A stretch of 64,000 nt of DNA from Jiangella anatolica. GTDB taxonomy: Bacteria > Actinomycetota > Actinomycetes > Jiangellales > Jiangellaceae. Below the pieces are notes generated by a model. That model saw only the letters and a program-made list of their open reading frames with translations. It searched no databases and had not been told where the DNA came from. The position numbers and the translations under genes were made by a program. Positions 44,614 through 53,578 of this stretch are shown here, piece by piece; within the stretch, counting starts at the first letter, position 1, and each line of letters opens with the position of its first letter. The stretch lies in the NCBI RefSeq assembly GCF_003236295.1, contig NZ_POTW01000013.1:1-64000 (forward strand). Direction: 5' to 3'.

Positions 44614-46143
44614 ATGAAGCTCGCGCGCGCCATCCCAGGGGTGTGCGTCACCCTGCCGATCGCCCTGGTCGCGGCCTGCGGCAGCACCGGCGAACCGGCG
44701 GCGAGCGACGGCGGCACGTTCGTGCTCGCCGTCACCGACGACACCCAGAACCTCGATCCGCACGGTCCGGCCAGCTCGGTCGGCCTGGTCATCCAGATGT
44801 CCCGGCTGCTGTACGACCCGCTGGTCAACGTGGCGGCCGACGGCGCCGTCCTCCCCGGGATCGCGCAGACGTGGACGGAGTCCGGCTCGGCCGTCACGTT
44901 CACGCTGCGCGACGACGTCACCTGCGGCGACGGCACGCCGCTGACCGCGGCGATCGTCAAGGAGAACTTCGACTACGTCCTCGACCCGGCGAACGAGTCG
45001 GCGGTGCGGGGGATCCGGGTCCCGGTCGATGCGGTGGTGTCCGCCGACGACGCCGCGCACACGGTGATGGTGTCGACGTCGACGCCGCCGGAGTTCCTGC
45101 TCGCGCAGCTGTCCAGCCTCGGGATCGTCTGTCCCGGTGGGCTGGGGGATCGCGCGACGCTCGTCCGGGGCGCCGACGGCACCGGTCCCTACACGATGAG
45201 CGAGGCGGTGCCCGGCAGCGAGTACCGCCTCACCCGCAGGGACGGCTACGCGTGGGGCCCGGACGGCGAGCCCGGCGGCCCGTTGCCGGAGTCGCTGGTG
45301 GTGCGCATCGTCGAGAACGAGTCGACGACGGCGAACCTGCTGCTCGACGGCGAGGTCGACGCCGCGGAGATCCGCGGGCCGGACCGCGAGCGGCTGACCG
45401 GGGCCGGCCTGACGCCGATCGCGTTCCGCGAGCCCGTGGGCCAGATCTGGTTCAACCAGCGGGCCGGCCGGCTCTTCGAGGACGAGGCGCTCCGGACCGC
45501 CGTCCTGCAGAGCATGGACCTCGACGAGGCGGCCCGGGTGGCGACCCGTGGGACGGGCGTGACGTCGCAGGGCCTGCTGTCCGAGCCGCTGGTCTGCGGC
45601 GGCGTCGACCCGTCCGCCGCCCTGCCCGGCCACGACCCGGCGGCCGCTGCGACCGCCCTCGCCGGTCGCCCGCTCGCGGTGACGCTCATGTACCCGACGT
45701 CGCTGGGAGCGGATGTGAAGGCCGCGATCGAGCTGGTGGCCGCGGGCCTCGGCGACGCCGGGATCGCGACGACGCTCAAGCCGGTCACCGACGCGCAGCT
45801 GGGCCCGACGCTGTTCGAGACGGGGGACTGGGACATCTTCTGGGGCAAGACCGACGTCCAGATCCCCACGCAGCTGCTGCCCTACGTCTCCGGCGCCGAA
45901 CCGCCGGACGGCTCCAACTTCGCCGGCGTCGACAACGCCACGATGGACGCCTTCGCCGAGTCGATGGGCTCCGGCGACGACACCTGTGCCGTGTGGAACG
46001 AGGCGGAGCTGGCGCTGTACGACGCCGCGTCCGTCGTCCCGCTCGCCGACGTCGAGGTGCCGATCTTCGCCGCCGACGCGACCTTCGAGGTGATCGGCAC
46101 GCAGGGCGGGCTGATCGTGCCGACGTCGATCCGAGTGGAGTGA
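44614..46143 (+). CDS. orphan peptide-binding lipoprotein (family 5)
   Basis: The 509-residue protein has the lipobox LVAAC with the cysteine at residue 22, and the shared blocks LRDDVTCGDGTPLTA, LGIVCPGG, GYAWGPDG, IVENESTTANLLLDGEV and CAVWNEAEL. It is the most divergent of the five orphan binding proteins. GAGAGGAG precedes the ATG. No permease follows; the next gene is an S9 peptidase. Confidence 0.88.
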   Translation: MKLARAIPGVCVTLPIALVAACGSTGEPAASDGGTFVLAVTDDTQNLDPHGPASSVGLVIQMSRLLYDPLVNVAADGAVLPGIAQTWTESGSAVTFTLRDDVTCGDGTPLTAAIVKENFDYVLDPANESAVRGIRVPVDAVVSADDAAHTVMVSTSTPPEFLLAQLSSLGIVCPGGLGDRATLVRGADGTGPYTMSEAVPGSEYRLTRRDGYAWGPDGEPGGPLPESLVVRIVENESTTANLLLDGEVDAAEIRGPDRERLTGAGLTPIAFREPVGQIWFNQRAGRLFEDEALRTAVLQSMDLDEAARVATRGTGVTSQGLLSEPLVCGGVDPSAALPGHDPAAAATALAGRPLAVTLMYPTSLGADVKAAIELVAAGLGDAGIATTLKPVTDAQLGPTLFETGDWDIFWGKTDVQIPTQLLPYVSGAEPPDGSNFAGVDNATMDAFAESMGSGDDTCAVWNEAELALYDAASVVPLADVEVPIFAADATFEVIGTQGGLIVPTSIRVE

Positions 46144-46151
46144 GCGGACGC

Positions 46152-48062
46152 ATGGACGGGATGACGCCGGCCGACGCCCTGGACCTGGTACTCGTCAACG
46201 ACGCGGGGCTGGTCCCGGGCCGCGACCTCGGCTTCTGCTGCGTGGTGCGGACGACCCGCGACCTGGACGAGATCCGCAGCCTCTGGCTGTTCGGCCGCGA
46301 CGGCTCGGACCGCCGCCGGGTCGCACCCGAGCTCGTCGACCCCCGCTACGCCGCGGCGTCGCCGGACGGGCGGTTCCTCGCCGTCCTGGCATCGGCCGAC
46401 GGCCGCGACCAGATCTGCCTGGTTCCGATCGACGGCGGACCGGCCCGGCCGCTGACCGCCCTGCCGCAGGGGGTGTCGGGGCGGCCGGTCTGGTCGCCGG
46501 ACGCGCGGTCGGTCGCGTTCGCGGCCGGCCCGGCCGAGCGTCCCAGCCGGCTGCCGTACCGGGTCGAGCGCGCGACGTTCCGCTTCGACGGCCTGGGCTA
46601 TCTGGACGACGTCGTCACCGATCTCCACGTGGTCGACGTCGCGGACGCCACGGTGCGCCGGCTCACCGACGACCGCTGCATGAACGGCGACCCTCGCTGG
46701 TCGCCGGACGGGAAGCAGCTGTGCTACATCGCGTCGTTCCCGCCGGACCGGGTCTGGACCGGCCTGCCCGAGCTGCGGGTGGTGTCCGTGGACGACGGTG
46801 TGACGCGGACCCTGACCGGCGACTGGGGCGGCGTCCTCGCGGCGGAGTGGTGCCCGGACGGGCGGCGCATCGCGTTCGTCGGCTGCCCGGACGGCTACTT
46901 CCTCACCCAGCGGCTGGATCTGTGGACGCTCGACGTCGCGACGGGCGCGATCGAGTGCCGGACGGCGGGTGTGCCGGCCGGCATCGGGCTGCGGGTCCAG
47001 GCCGACCTGCCGGTGTGGGCGGACCTCTCCGCGCCGCGGATCCGGATCCGCGGCGGCGACGCCTGCCTCTCCGGCCAGGACGGCGGCGACGTCCTCGTGG
47101 TCCGGGTGGCGCTGGACGGCCCCGAGTCCGTCGTGCCGCTCACCTCACCCGGAGGCTCGGCCTACCTGCTGGACGTCTCCGACGACGGCGAGGTGCTCCA
47201 CGCCGCGACGTCGTTCCTCCGGCCGCCGGAGCTCGTGCTCGGCGCCACCCGGATCACCAGCGACAACGACGACCTCGTCGCCCGTCTGGTGACCCCGGGG
47301 CTGCGGCACCTCACGGCGACGGCCGCCGACGGCGTGCGGACCGACGTGTGGGCGCTGACGCCGCCCGGCGACGGTCCGTGGCCCACCGTCCTCTACATCC
47401 ACGGCGGTCCGTACGGCGCGTTCGGCAGCACCTACATGATCGACTTCCAGCTCCTGGTCGGCGCCGGGTTCGCCGTCGTGGCACACAACTTCCGCGGCTC
47501 GCACGGCTACGGCGCCGAGTTCTCCGAGCTGATCCGCGGCGAGTGGGGGCCGGCCGGCGCGCTGGACCACCACGCGGCGGTCGACGAGGCGATCCGCGCC
47601 GGCATCGCCGACCCGGACCGGCTCGGCGTCTGCGGGTACTCCCACGGCGGCTTCGCGACCTGCTGGCTGGCCGGCACTTCGGACCGGTTCAAGGCCGCGG
47701 TCGCGGAGAACCCGGTGACCAGCTGGACCACCAGCTACGGCACCAACGACTGGAACTGGTTCGTCGCCGAGGAGATGGGCGGCGCGCCGAGCGAGCTGGC
47801 GCAGCGCTACGCGGAACAGTCGCCGCTGACGTACGCGCCGGCGTGCACGACGCCGCTGCTGTTCGTCGTCGGCGAGAACGACCTGCGCTGCCCACCGACG
47901 GAGTCCGAGCAGTACTTCCACGAGCTGCGGCGCCGAGGCGTCCCCACCGCGATGCTCCGGCTGCCGCACTGCTCCCACCTGGGCGCCTGGGACGGGCCGG
48001 TGCCCGCGCGCGTGGCACAGAACGAGGCGCTCGTCGACTGGTTCACCCGCCACCTCTCCTGA
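46152..48062 (+). CDS. S9-family oligopeptidase-like hydrolase
   Basis: The 636-residue protein has an N-terminal propeller (repeats with WSPDG and ASPDGRF) and a hydrolase domain: YIHGGPYGAFGS, the nucleophile serine in CGYSHGGFATCW, aspartate in GENDLRCPP and histidine in LPHCSHLG. There is no signal peptide. The ATG at 46152 begins eight bases after the binding-protein stop, with only a weak ribosome site, which suggests coupling. Confidence 0.88.
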   Translation: MDGMTPADALDLVLVNDAGLVPGRDLGFCCVVRTTRDLDEIRSLWLFGRDGSDRRRVAPELVDPRYAAASPDGRFLAVLASADGRDQICLVPIDGGPARPLTALPQGVSGRPVWSPDARSVAFAAGPAERPSRLPYRVERATFRFDGLGYLDDVVTDLHVVDVADATVRRLTDDRCMNGDPRWSPDGKQLCYIASFPPDRVWTGLPELRVVSVDDGVTRTLTGDWGGVLAAEWCPDGRRIAFVGCPDGYFLTQRLDLWTLDVATGAIECRTAGVPAGIGLRVQADLPVWADLSAPRIRIRGGDACLSGQDGGDVLVVRVALDGPESVVPLTSPGGSAYLLDVSDDGEVLHAATSFLRPPELVLGATRITSDNDDLVARLVTPGLRHLTATAADGVRTDVWALTPPGDGPWPTVLYIHGGPYGAFGSTYMIDFQLLVGAGFAVVAHNFRGSHGYGAEFSELIRGEWGPAGALDHHAAVDEAIRAGIADPDRLGVCGYSHGGFATCWLAGTSDRFKAAVAENPVTSWTTSYGTNDWNWFVAEEMGGAPSELAQRYAEQSPLTYAPACTTPLLFVVGENDLRCPPTESEQYFHELRRRGVPTAMLRLPHCSHLGAWDGPVPARVAQNEALVDWFTRHLS

Positions 48063-48199
48063 CGGCCGCGTTCGTCGGCGGCACGCATGGCCGTGCCACC
48101 GGTTCCCTCTGCCTGACGACGACTTCCCGGCGCCCGGCCGACACCATCGAGTGCACCGGCCCAGCGCCGGCGTACTTCCGGGCGACAGGGGAGAGGATC

Positions 48200-49549
48200 A
48201 TGAGTCTCAAGGCCATTGTGGGCGCGACGGTCATCGACGGCACCGGCGGTGAGCCGGTCCCCGACGCGGTCGTCCTCATCGAGAACGACCGCGTCCGCTC
48301 GGTGTCGCGGGCCGCGGACACCGTCGTACCGGAGCAGGCCGAGGTCATCGACGCCGCCGGGCGGTACGTCATCCCCGGGTTGATGGACGCCAACGTGCAC
48401 CTGTTCGCCGGGACCGTCCCCGACGTGCTGATCGAGTACGCGGGCCGATACGCCGAGTTCGTCGAGGAGGCGGCGCAGGTCACGTTGCGCGCCGGCGTCA
48501 CGACGGTGTTCGACACGTGGGGTCCGCTGCAGCCGACGCTGACGGTGCGCGACGCGATCAACCGCGGCGAGACCGTCGGCAGCCGCATCTACGCCGGCGG
48601 GAACATCATCGGGCTCGGCGGCCCGCTGTCGGCGGACTTCTTCTCGCCCGGCGACGTGCTGGCGAAGGAGACCGTCGACCGCATCAACCAGCAGTGGGAG
48701 GAGGGCGTCGGCGACGACCTGCTGTGGCTGACGCCCGAGCAGGTCCGGCTGCGGGTGCGCGACTACATCGAGCGCTCGGGCGTCGACTTCATCAAGTACG
48801 CCGGCAGCGGGCACAAGGAGATGCAGTTCATCGCGTTCTCCGAGCCGGCGCAGCGGGCCATCGTCGAGGAGGGGCACCGGGCCGGCATCACCGTCCAGGC
48901 GCACACGACGACGGTGGAGAGCCTGCGGATGGAGATCGAGGCCGGCGCCGACCTGCTCCAGCACGGCGACGTGACCGGGCGCGAGGCGATGCCGGAGGAG
49001 ACGCTGAAGACGATCGTCGACCGCGTCCTCCCGGTCGCGGCGCTGGTCTGCACCGAGCGCTACCAGGCGTGGGTGAAGGAGAACGGCGGCGAGATCCTGA
49101 GCATCGTCCACGAGAAGAAGGACGACAACGACCGCCGGCTCATCGCGGCCGGGGCCCGGCTGCTGCTCACCACCGACGCGTTCGCCTGGGGGCCGCGCGT
49201 GCTCAACCACCCGCTGCTCTCCAAGCTGCTGAAGAGCCCGGACACGCCGACCCAGCTCGGCGAGTCGCACGTGTACTGGCTGCAGGGCGCGCTCGAGCGC
49301 GGCATGGCGCCGATGGAGGCGCTGCTGTCGGCCACCCGCTACATCGCCGAGGCGTACCACGTCGCCGACGAGGTCGGCACCCTCGAGCCCGGCAAGCGGG
49401 CCGACCTGGTGATCCTCGAGGCCGACCCGCTGGCCGACGTGCAGAACTACACCCGCATCGTCGACGTGATCAAGGACGGCGCCGTCGTCGACCGCGACGC
49501 CCTGCCACTGCACCCCGTCCTCGTCGAACCCGGCACCACCGCCGCCTAG
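48200..49549 (+). CDS. metal-dependent amidohydrolase (paralogue)
   Basis: The 449-residue protein is closely related to the product of 34432-35769, sharing for example GHRAGITVQAHT and TTVFDTWGPL. It has the same unusual GLMDANVHLF, with Asn in place of the first metal-binding His. The lysine of DFIKYAGSGH, the later histidines and the aspartate of LLTTDAFAWG are kept. The ATG at 48200 follows GGGAGAGG after a 137-bp gap that holds no gene. Confidence 0.85.
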   Translation: MSLKAIVGATVIDGTGGEPVPDAVVLIENDRVRSVSRAADTVVPEQAEVIDAAGRYVIPGLMDANVHLFAGTVPDVLIEYAGRYAEFVEEAAQVTLRAGVTTVFDTWGPLQPTLTVRDAINRGETVGSRIYAGGNIIGLGGPLSADFFSPGDVLAKETVDRINQQWEEGVGDDLLWLTPEQVRLRVRDYIERSGVDFIKYAGSGHKEMQFIAFSEPAQRAIVEEGHRAGITVQAHTTTVESLRMEIEAGADLLQHGDVTGREAMPEETLKTIVDRVLPVAALVCTERYQAWVKENGGEILSIVHEKKDDNDRRLIAAGARLLLTTDAFAWGPRVLNHPLLSKLLKSPDTPTQLGESHVYWLQGALERGMAPMEALLSATRYIAEAYHVADEVGTLEPGKRADLVILEADPLADVQNYTRIVDVIKDGAVVDRDALPLHPVLVEPGTTAA

Positions 49550-49558
49550 GAGAACCCC

Positions 49559-51157
49559 ATGCGCTGGCTCCTCCTCCCGCTCGCCGCGGTGAGCCTGATC
49601 GCCGCCGGCTGCGGCGCGTCGTCGGACCCGCCGTCGTCCAGCGGCGACTCCGGCGGCTCGGTGACCTACGCCGACGGCGGCACGTTCACCATGGTCCGCA
49701 ACGCCGACCCCGGCGGCTTCGATCCGTACCGGACGCGCCAGATCCTCGGCCTGTCGCAGCTGGCCTACGACTCGCTGGTGTACCAGCGGCTCGACGGCGA
49801 CTTCGTGTCCAACCTCGCTGAGGAGTGGACGGTCGACGCGCAGCGGGCGACGTTCACGCTGCGCGACGACGTCACCTGTTCCGACGGCACGCCGATGACG
49901 GCGAGCCAGGTCGCCGCCGGGATCACGTTCGCCAGCGATCCGGCGAACCAGTCGCCTCAGTACGGCGTCAACACGCCGGCGGTGGCCGTGACCGCGACCC
50001 CCGACGACGCCGCGGGCACCGTCGAGGTCGTGGCGGCCGAGCCGTTCGGGTTCCTGCTGCACACGATCGGCCAGCTGCCCATCGTGTGCGCGGCCGGCAT
50101 GGACGATCCCGACCAGCTGGCGACGTCGTCGGCCGGGACCGGGCCGTTCGTCCTCAGCTCGGTCGTGCCGGGCCAGAGCTACACCTTCACCAGGCGCGAG
50201 GGCTACGCGTGGGGCCCGGACGGCGCCGGCACCGACGCGCCGGGCACGCCGGACACCGTCGTGATCCGGATCGTCGAGAACGAGACCACGGCGGCGAACC
50301 TGCTGCTCTCGGGTGAGGTCAACGTCGCCCGCGTCACGGGCCCGGACCAGCAGCGGCTGCAGGCGCAGGACCTGGCGACCGCCGAGTGGAAGGTGCCCGG
50401 CGTCTGGCTCTCGTTCAACCACCTCGACACCCGGCCGACCGCGGATCCGGCGGTCCGCCGGGCGCTGGTGCACGCGCTGGACCTGGAGGAGCTGATCCGC
50501 GTCAACACCGGCGGCACCGGGACCGCCGCCACCAGCTTCACCGCGCTGGACCCCAAGGGCTGCCCTGACAACACCATCGAGGAACTGCTGCCGGAGCACG
50601 ACGTCGCGGCGGCCGAGGAGCTGCTCGACGAGGCCGGCTGGATCGCCGGGCCGGACGGGATCCGCGTCAAGGACGGCACCCCGCTCACCGTGGAGATCAC
50701 CTACATCACCGGGTTCTACCCGCTGGACAAGCCCACGGCCGAGCTGCTGGCGGAGAAGTGGCACGCCATCGGCGTGCGGGCCAACATCCGGGCCGAGGCG
50801 GTCGCGGCCGCGACGACGACGCTCTACCAGACCAGCAATTGGGACGTCTACCTCGGCGGCTACAGCTTCAACCTGCCGAGCCAGATGGTGCCCTACCTGT
50901 CCGGGACCACCCCGCCCAACGGCAACAACATCGGGCACCTGCGCAACGCCGAGTACGATCGGCTCGCCGCCCAGGCGGTCGCGCTGACGCCGCCGGAGGC
51001 CTGTACGTACTGGGACCAGGCCGAGCAGGCGATCCTGCGCGAGGTCGACGTGGTGCCGATCGCCGACAAGATCGAGTACTGGTACCTCAACGGCGCGGAG
51101 GTGGAGATGACCCGGTACGACACGCCGATCCCGACGACGATCCGGATGCTGGGGTGA
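49559..51157 (+). CDS. orphan peptide-binding lipoprotein (family 5)
   Basis: The 532-residue protein has a lipobox IAAGC with the cysteine at residue 18. It is most like the 35792-37399 protein: LRDDVTCSDGTPMTASQVAA, QLPIVCAAGM, YAWGPDG and TPPEACTYWDQAEQ. TAGGAGA precedes the ATG, nine bases after the amidohydrolase stop. The pairing of amidohydrolase and binding protein is thus found twice, here and at 34.4-37.4 kb. Confidence 0.88.
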   Translation: MRWLLLPLAAVSLIAAGCGASSDPPSSSGDSGGSVTYADGGTFTMVRNADPGGFDPYRTRQILGLSQLAYDSLVYQRLDGDFVSNLAEEWTVDAQRATFTLRDDVTCSDGTPMTASQVAAGITFASDPANQSPQYGVNTPAVAVTATPDDAAGTVEVVAAEPFGFLLHTIGQLPIVCAAGMDDPDQLATSSAGTGPFVLSSVVPGQSYTFTRREGYAWGPDGAGTDAPGTPDTVVIRIVENETTAANLLLSGEVNVARVTGPDQQRLQAQDLATAEWKVPGVWLSFNHLDTRPTADPAVRRALVHALDLEELIRVNTGGTGTAATSFTALDPKGCPDNTIEELLPEHDVAAAEELLDEAGWIAGPDGIRVKDGTPLTVEITYITGFYPLDKPTAELLAEKWHAIGVRANIRAEAVAAATTTLYQTSNWDVYLGGYSFNLPSQMVPYLSGTTPPNGNNIGHLRNAEYDRLAAQAVALTPPEACTYWDQAEQAILREVDVVPIADKIEYWYLNGAEVEMTRYDTPIPTTIRMLG

Positions 51158-51158
51158 C

Positions 51159-52862
51159 ATGCCCGCCCTGGACGACCCGCTGACCGCCGTCGCCGACGAG
51201 TACTTCGACCTGCAGATGCGGGCCGACCCGCTCACGGCGACGGCGTTCGGCGTCGCCGGGTACGACGCCGAGGTGCCCGACCCGAGCCGCGAGGCCGACC
51301 AGCGGCGGCTGGACCGGCTGACCGCGCTGGCCGACCGGCTGGCCGGCATCGACCCGGCGGGGCTGGACGAGCAGGACCGGGTCACGCACGCGATGCTCGA
51401 CCGGCTGCTGCGCGACGGGCGCGCCGTCCTGGCCGCCGGACTGGGCGCCGACGCGTTCGAGGTGGCGGTGACGGGCAGCATCGCGGGGGCACAGTCGATC
51501 GTGCTCTCGACGGTGCCGGCCGTCCGGCTCACCGATGGCGCTGCCGTCGACGCCTACCTGCACCGTTTGAGCGGCCTGGCCGGCTACTTCGACGCGCTGG
51601 TCGAGCGGTACCTGGAGGCGGCGGCGTCCGGCCGGGTCCCGACGGCCCTCGGCGTGCGGCAGGCCGTCGGCCAGGTCGACGCCCACCTCGGGCTGAGCCT
51701 GGACGACGACCCGCTGCTGCGCCCGGCCGGCCCGGCCGGCGCCGAGGTCGCCGGCCGGGTGCGGGAGATGGTGGCGCGCACGGTGCGCCCGGCGCTGGTC
51801 CGCTTCCGCGACGCCCTCGCCGACGAGCTGCTGGCGGCGGGCCGCGGCGACGCCCGGGCCGGGCTGCGGCACGTCCCGGGCGGCGAGGACGCCTACCTGG
51901 CACTCGTCCGCGCCCACACGACGACCGACCTGACGCCGGCGCTGATCCACGAGACCGGTCTGGAACGGCTGGCCGCGGTCCATGCGGAGCTGGCCGAGCT
52001 GGGCGCGCGCGCGTTCGGCACCGCCGACGCCGCCGCCGTGTTGACCCGCCTGCGCGACGACCCGTCGCTGCGGTTCGGCAGGGGCGAGGAGATCCTGGAC
52101 TGCGTCCGGTCGGCGCTGGACCGGGCGGTCGCGGAGCTGCCGCGCTGGTTCGGTCCCTACGACCTCGCGCCGTGCGTCGTCGAGGAGATGCACCCGGTCG
52201 AGGCGCGAGGGGCGACGCTGGCGTACTACCGGCCGCCCGCGGCCGACGGCTCCCGCCCGGGCGCGCACGTGGTCAACACGCTGCTGCCCGCGACCCGGCC
52301 GCGGCACGAGTACGAGGCGCTGGCCTTCCACGAGAGCGTCCCCGGCCATCACCTGCAGCTCGCGCTGGCGCAGACGATCGGCGAGCTACCGGACTTCCGC
52401 CGGTTCGGCTACGTCGCGGCGCACGCCGAGGGCTGGGGCCTCTACACCGAGCGGCTGGCCGACGAGATGGGCCTCTACTCCAGCGACCTCACGCGCATGG
52501 GGATGCTGTCGTTCGAGGCCTGGCGGGCCTGCCGGCTGGTGGTCGACACCGGCCTGCACCACCTGGGCTGGTCGCGGTCGCGGGCGGTCGCGTTCCTGCG
52601 CGACAACTCCGCGACCTCGCCGAGCAACGTCGTCAACGAGATCGACCGCTACATCGCCTGGCCCGGCCAGGCCCTGGCCTACCTGATCGGCCGGCTGCGC
52701 ATCGGCGCGCTGCGCGCCGAGTCCGAGCGCCGGCTGGGCGAGCGGTTCGACGTCCGCGACTTCCACCACCAGGTGCTGGCCAGCGGCTCGGTCCCGCTCG
52801 ACGTCCTCGACGGCATCGTCGCCCGCTGGATCGCCTCGGCAGCCGAGACCAGCCCGGTGTGA
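51159..52862 (+). CDS. DUF885 family putative metallopeptidase
   Basis: The 567-residue protein has the family motif FHESVPGHHLQ near residue 390 (an HExxxxH-like zinc site) and GWGLYTERLADEMG near 426. DUF885 proteins are thought to be peptidases. It starts one base after the stop of the orphan binding protein and ends the rightward operon. No signal peptide is seen. Confidence 0.85.
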   Translation: MPALDDPLTAVADEYFDLQMRADPLTATAFGVAGYDAEVPDPSREADQRRLDRLTALADRLAGIDPAGLDEQDRVTHAMLDRLLRDGRAVLAAGLGADAFEVAVTGSIAGAQSIVLSTVPAVRLTDGAAVDAYLHRLSGLAGYFDALVERYLEAAASGRVPTALGVRQAVGQVDAHLGLSLDDDPLLRPAGPAGAEVAGRVREMVARTVRPALVRFRDALADELLAAGRGDARAGLRHVPGGEDAYLALVRAHTTTDLTPALIHETGLERLAAVHAELAELGARAFGTADAAAVLTRLRDDPSLRFGRGEEILDCVRSALDRAVAELPRWFGPYDLAPCVVEEMHPVEARGATLAYYRPPAADGSRPGAHVVNTLLPATRPRHEYEALAFHESVPGHHLQLALAQTIGELPDFRRFGYVAAHAEGWGLYTERLADEMGLYSSDLTRMGMLSFEAWRACRLVVDTGLHHLGWSRSRAVAFLRDNSATSPSNVVNEIDRYIAWPGQALAYLIGRLRIGALRAESERRLGERFDVRDFHHQVLASGSVPLDVLDGIVARWIASAAETSPV

Positions 52863-52873
52863 GACGGGGTGCG

Positions 52874-53266
52874 TCAGCTCGGTGCGGTGACCGGAACGCC
52901 GTTGCTCCGGGCCGCCTCCGCCAGGCGGTCGTCGTAGGTGACGATCGTGTCGAGATCGTCGCCTAGCTCCAGTGCCGCGGCGAGATGCACGGCGTCGAGG
53001 GTCCGTAGGAGAGTGGGGTCGAGCCGACCGGCCTCCTCGAAGGTCCTGGTGTCGAGGCTCAGCAACGTGATCGAGTCCAGGACGGCGCGCGCCTGGACGA
53101 CTCGGTCGGGAGCGGTGCGACGAACCGCGCGCATGAGTTCGGCCCTGGCGAGATCGCACGACACGGGGACTCGGTCGGCCTCGTCCAGCCACGCGCGCAG
53201 CGCCGTAGACTCCTTCTCCGCCACGACCAACTTCACCAGTGCCGACGTGTCGAGGTAGTGCGCCAC
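52874..53266 (-). CDS. PIN-domain toxin (VapC-like)
   Basis: The 130-residue protein has the acidic PIN residues in YLDTSALVK, LARAELMRA, LDAVHLAAALEL and VTYDDRLAEAA. The GTG at 53266 begins one base after the antitoxin stop. It is expected to be an RNase toxin. Confidence 0.87.
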   Translation of the reverse strand: MAHYLDTSALVKLVVAEKESTALRAWLDEADRVPVSCDLARAELMRAVRRTAPDRVVQARAVLDSITLLSLDTRTFEEAGRLDPTLLRTLDAVHLAAALELGDDLDTIVTYDDRLAEAARSNGVPVTAPS

Positions 53267-53267
53267 G

Positions 53268-53531
53268 TCAGTACCGCTCCGCCGCCCGCATCGCCGCGAG
53301 TTCTTCGGAGAGGGACGGGCCGCTCGTGGGTGGCGGCAGCTCGTTCAGGCTGCGGCGCGGGGACCGGGCACGGCCCGAGGCGAGTAGACGCTCCAGTGGC
53401 GACGACGGGATCGCGGACAGCTGGGCGACGGGCCGCCCCCGATCGGTGATCTGGATCGTCTCACCGGCGGCAGCGCTGGCCACCACCGCCGACGCGTTCT
53501 GCTTCAGCGCTCGGATCCCGACCTCAGTCAT
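53268..53531 (-). CDS. Phd/YefM-type antitoxin
   Basis: The 87-residue protein has the Phd-type N-terminus (VGIRALKQNASAVVASAAAG, then ITDRGRPVAQL) and a Pro/Ser-rich, then acidic C-terminus. It precedes the PIN toxin gene. A palindrome in its upstream region is a likely autoregulatory site. Confidence 0.85.
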   Translation of the reverse strand: MTEVGIRALKQNASAVVASAAAGETIQITDRGRPVAQLSAIPSSPLERLLASGRARSPRRSLNELPPPTSGPSLSEELAAMRAAERY

Positions 53532-53534
53532 GTT

Positions 53535-53545
53535 CTACATAGTAG
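53535..53545. promoter_or_regulatory. palindrome at the antitoxin start, candidate operator
   Basis: CTACATAGTAG, an inverted repeat with 4-base arms, lies four bases before the antitoxin ATG in a locally AT-rich stretch, as is common for toxin-antitoxin autoregulation. Confidence 0.4.
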
Positions 53546-53578
53546 TACATCGAGCGCTCGCGCTCTACTGCCGACCGG

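Noticed and set aside
47807-51532. A 1241-residue minus-strand open frame
   Set aside because: It lies opposite the S9, amidohydrolase and binding-protein genes, which have clear motifs and starts. The long frame reflects high third-position GC.
53535-53578. A separate small gene between the antitoxin and the binding protein
   Set aside because: The gap is under 50 bp and contains only the AT-rich palindrome.
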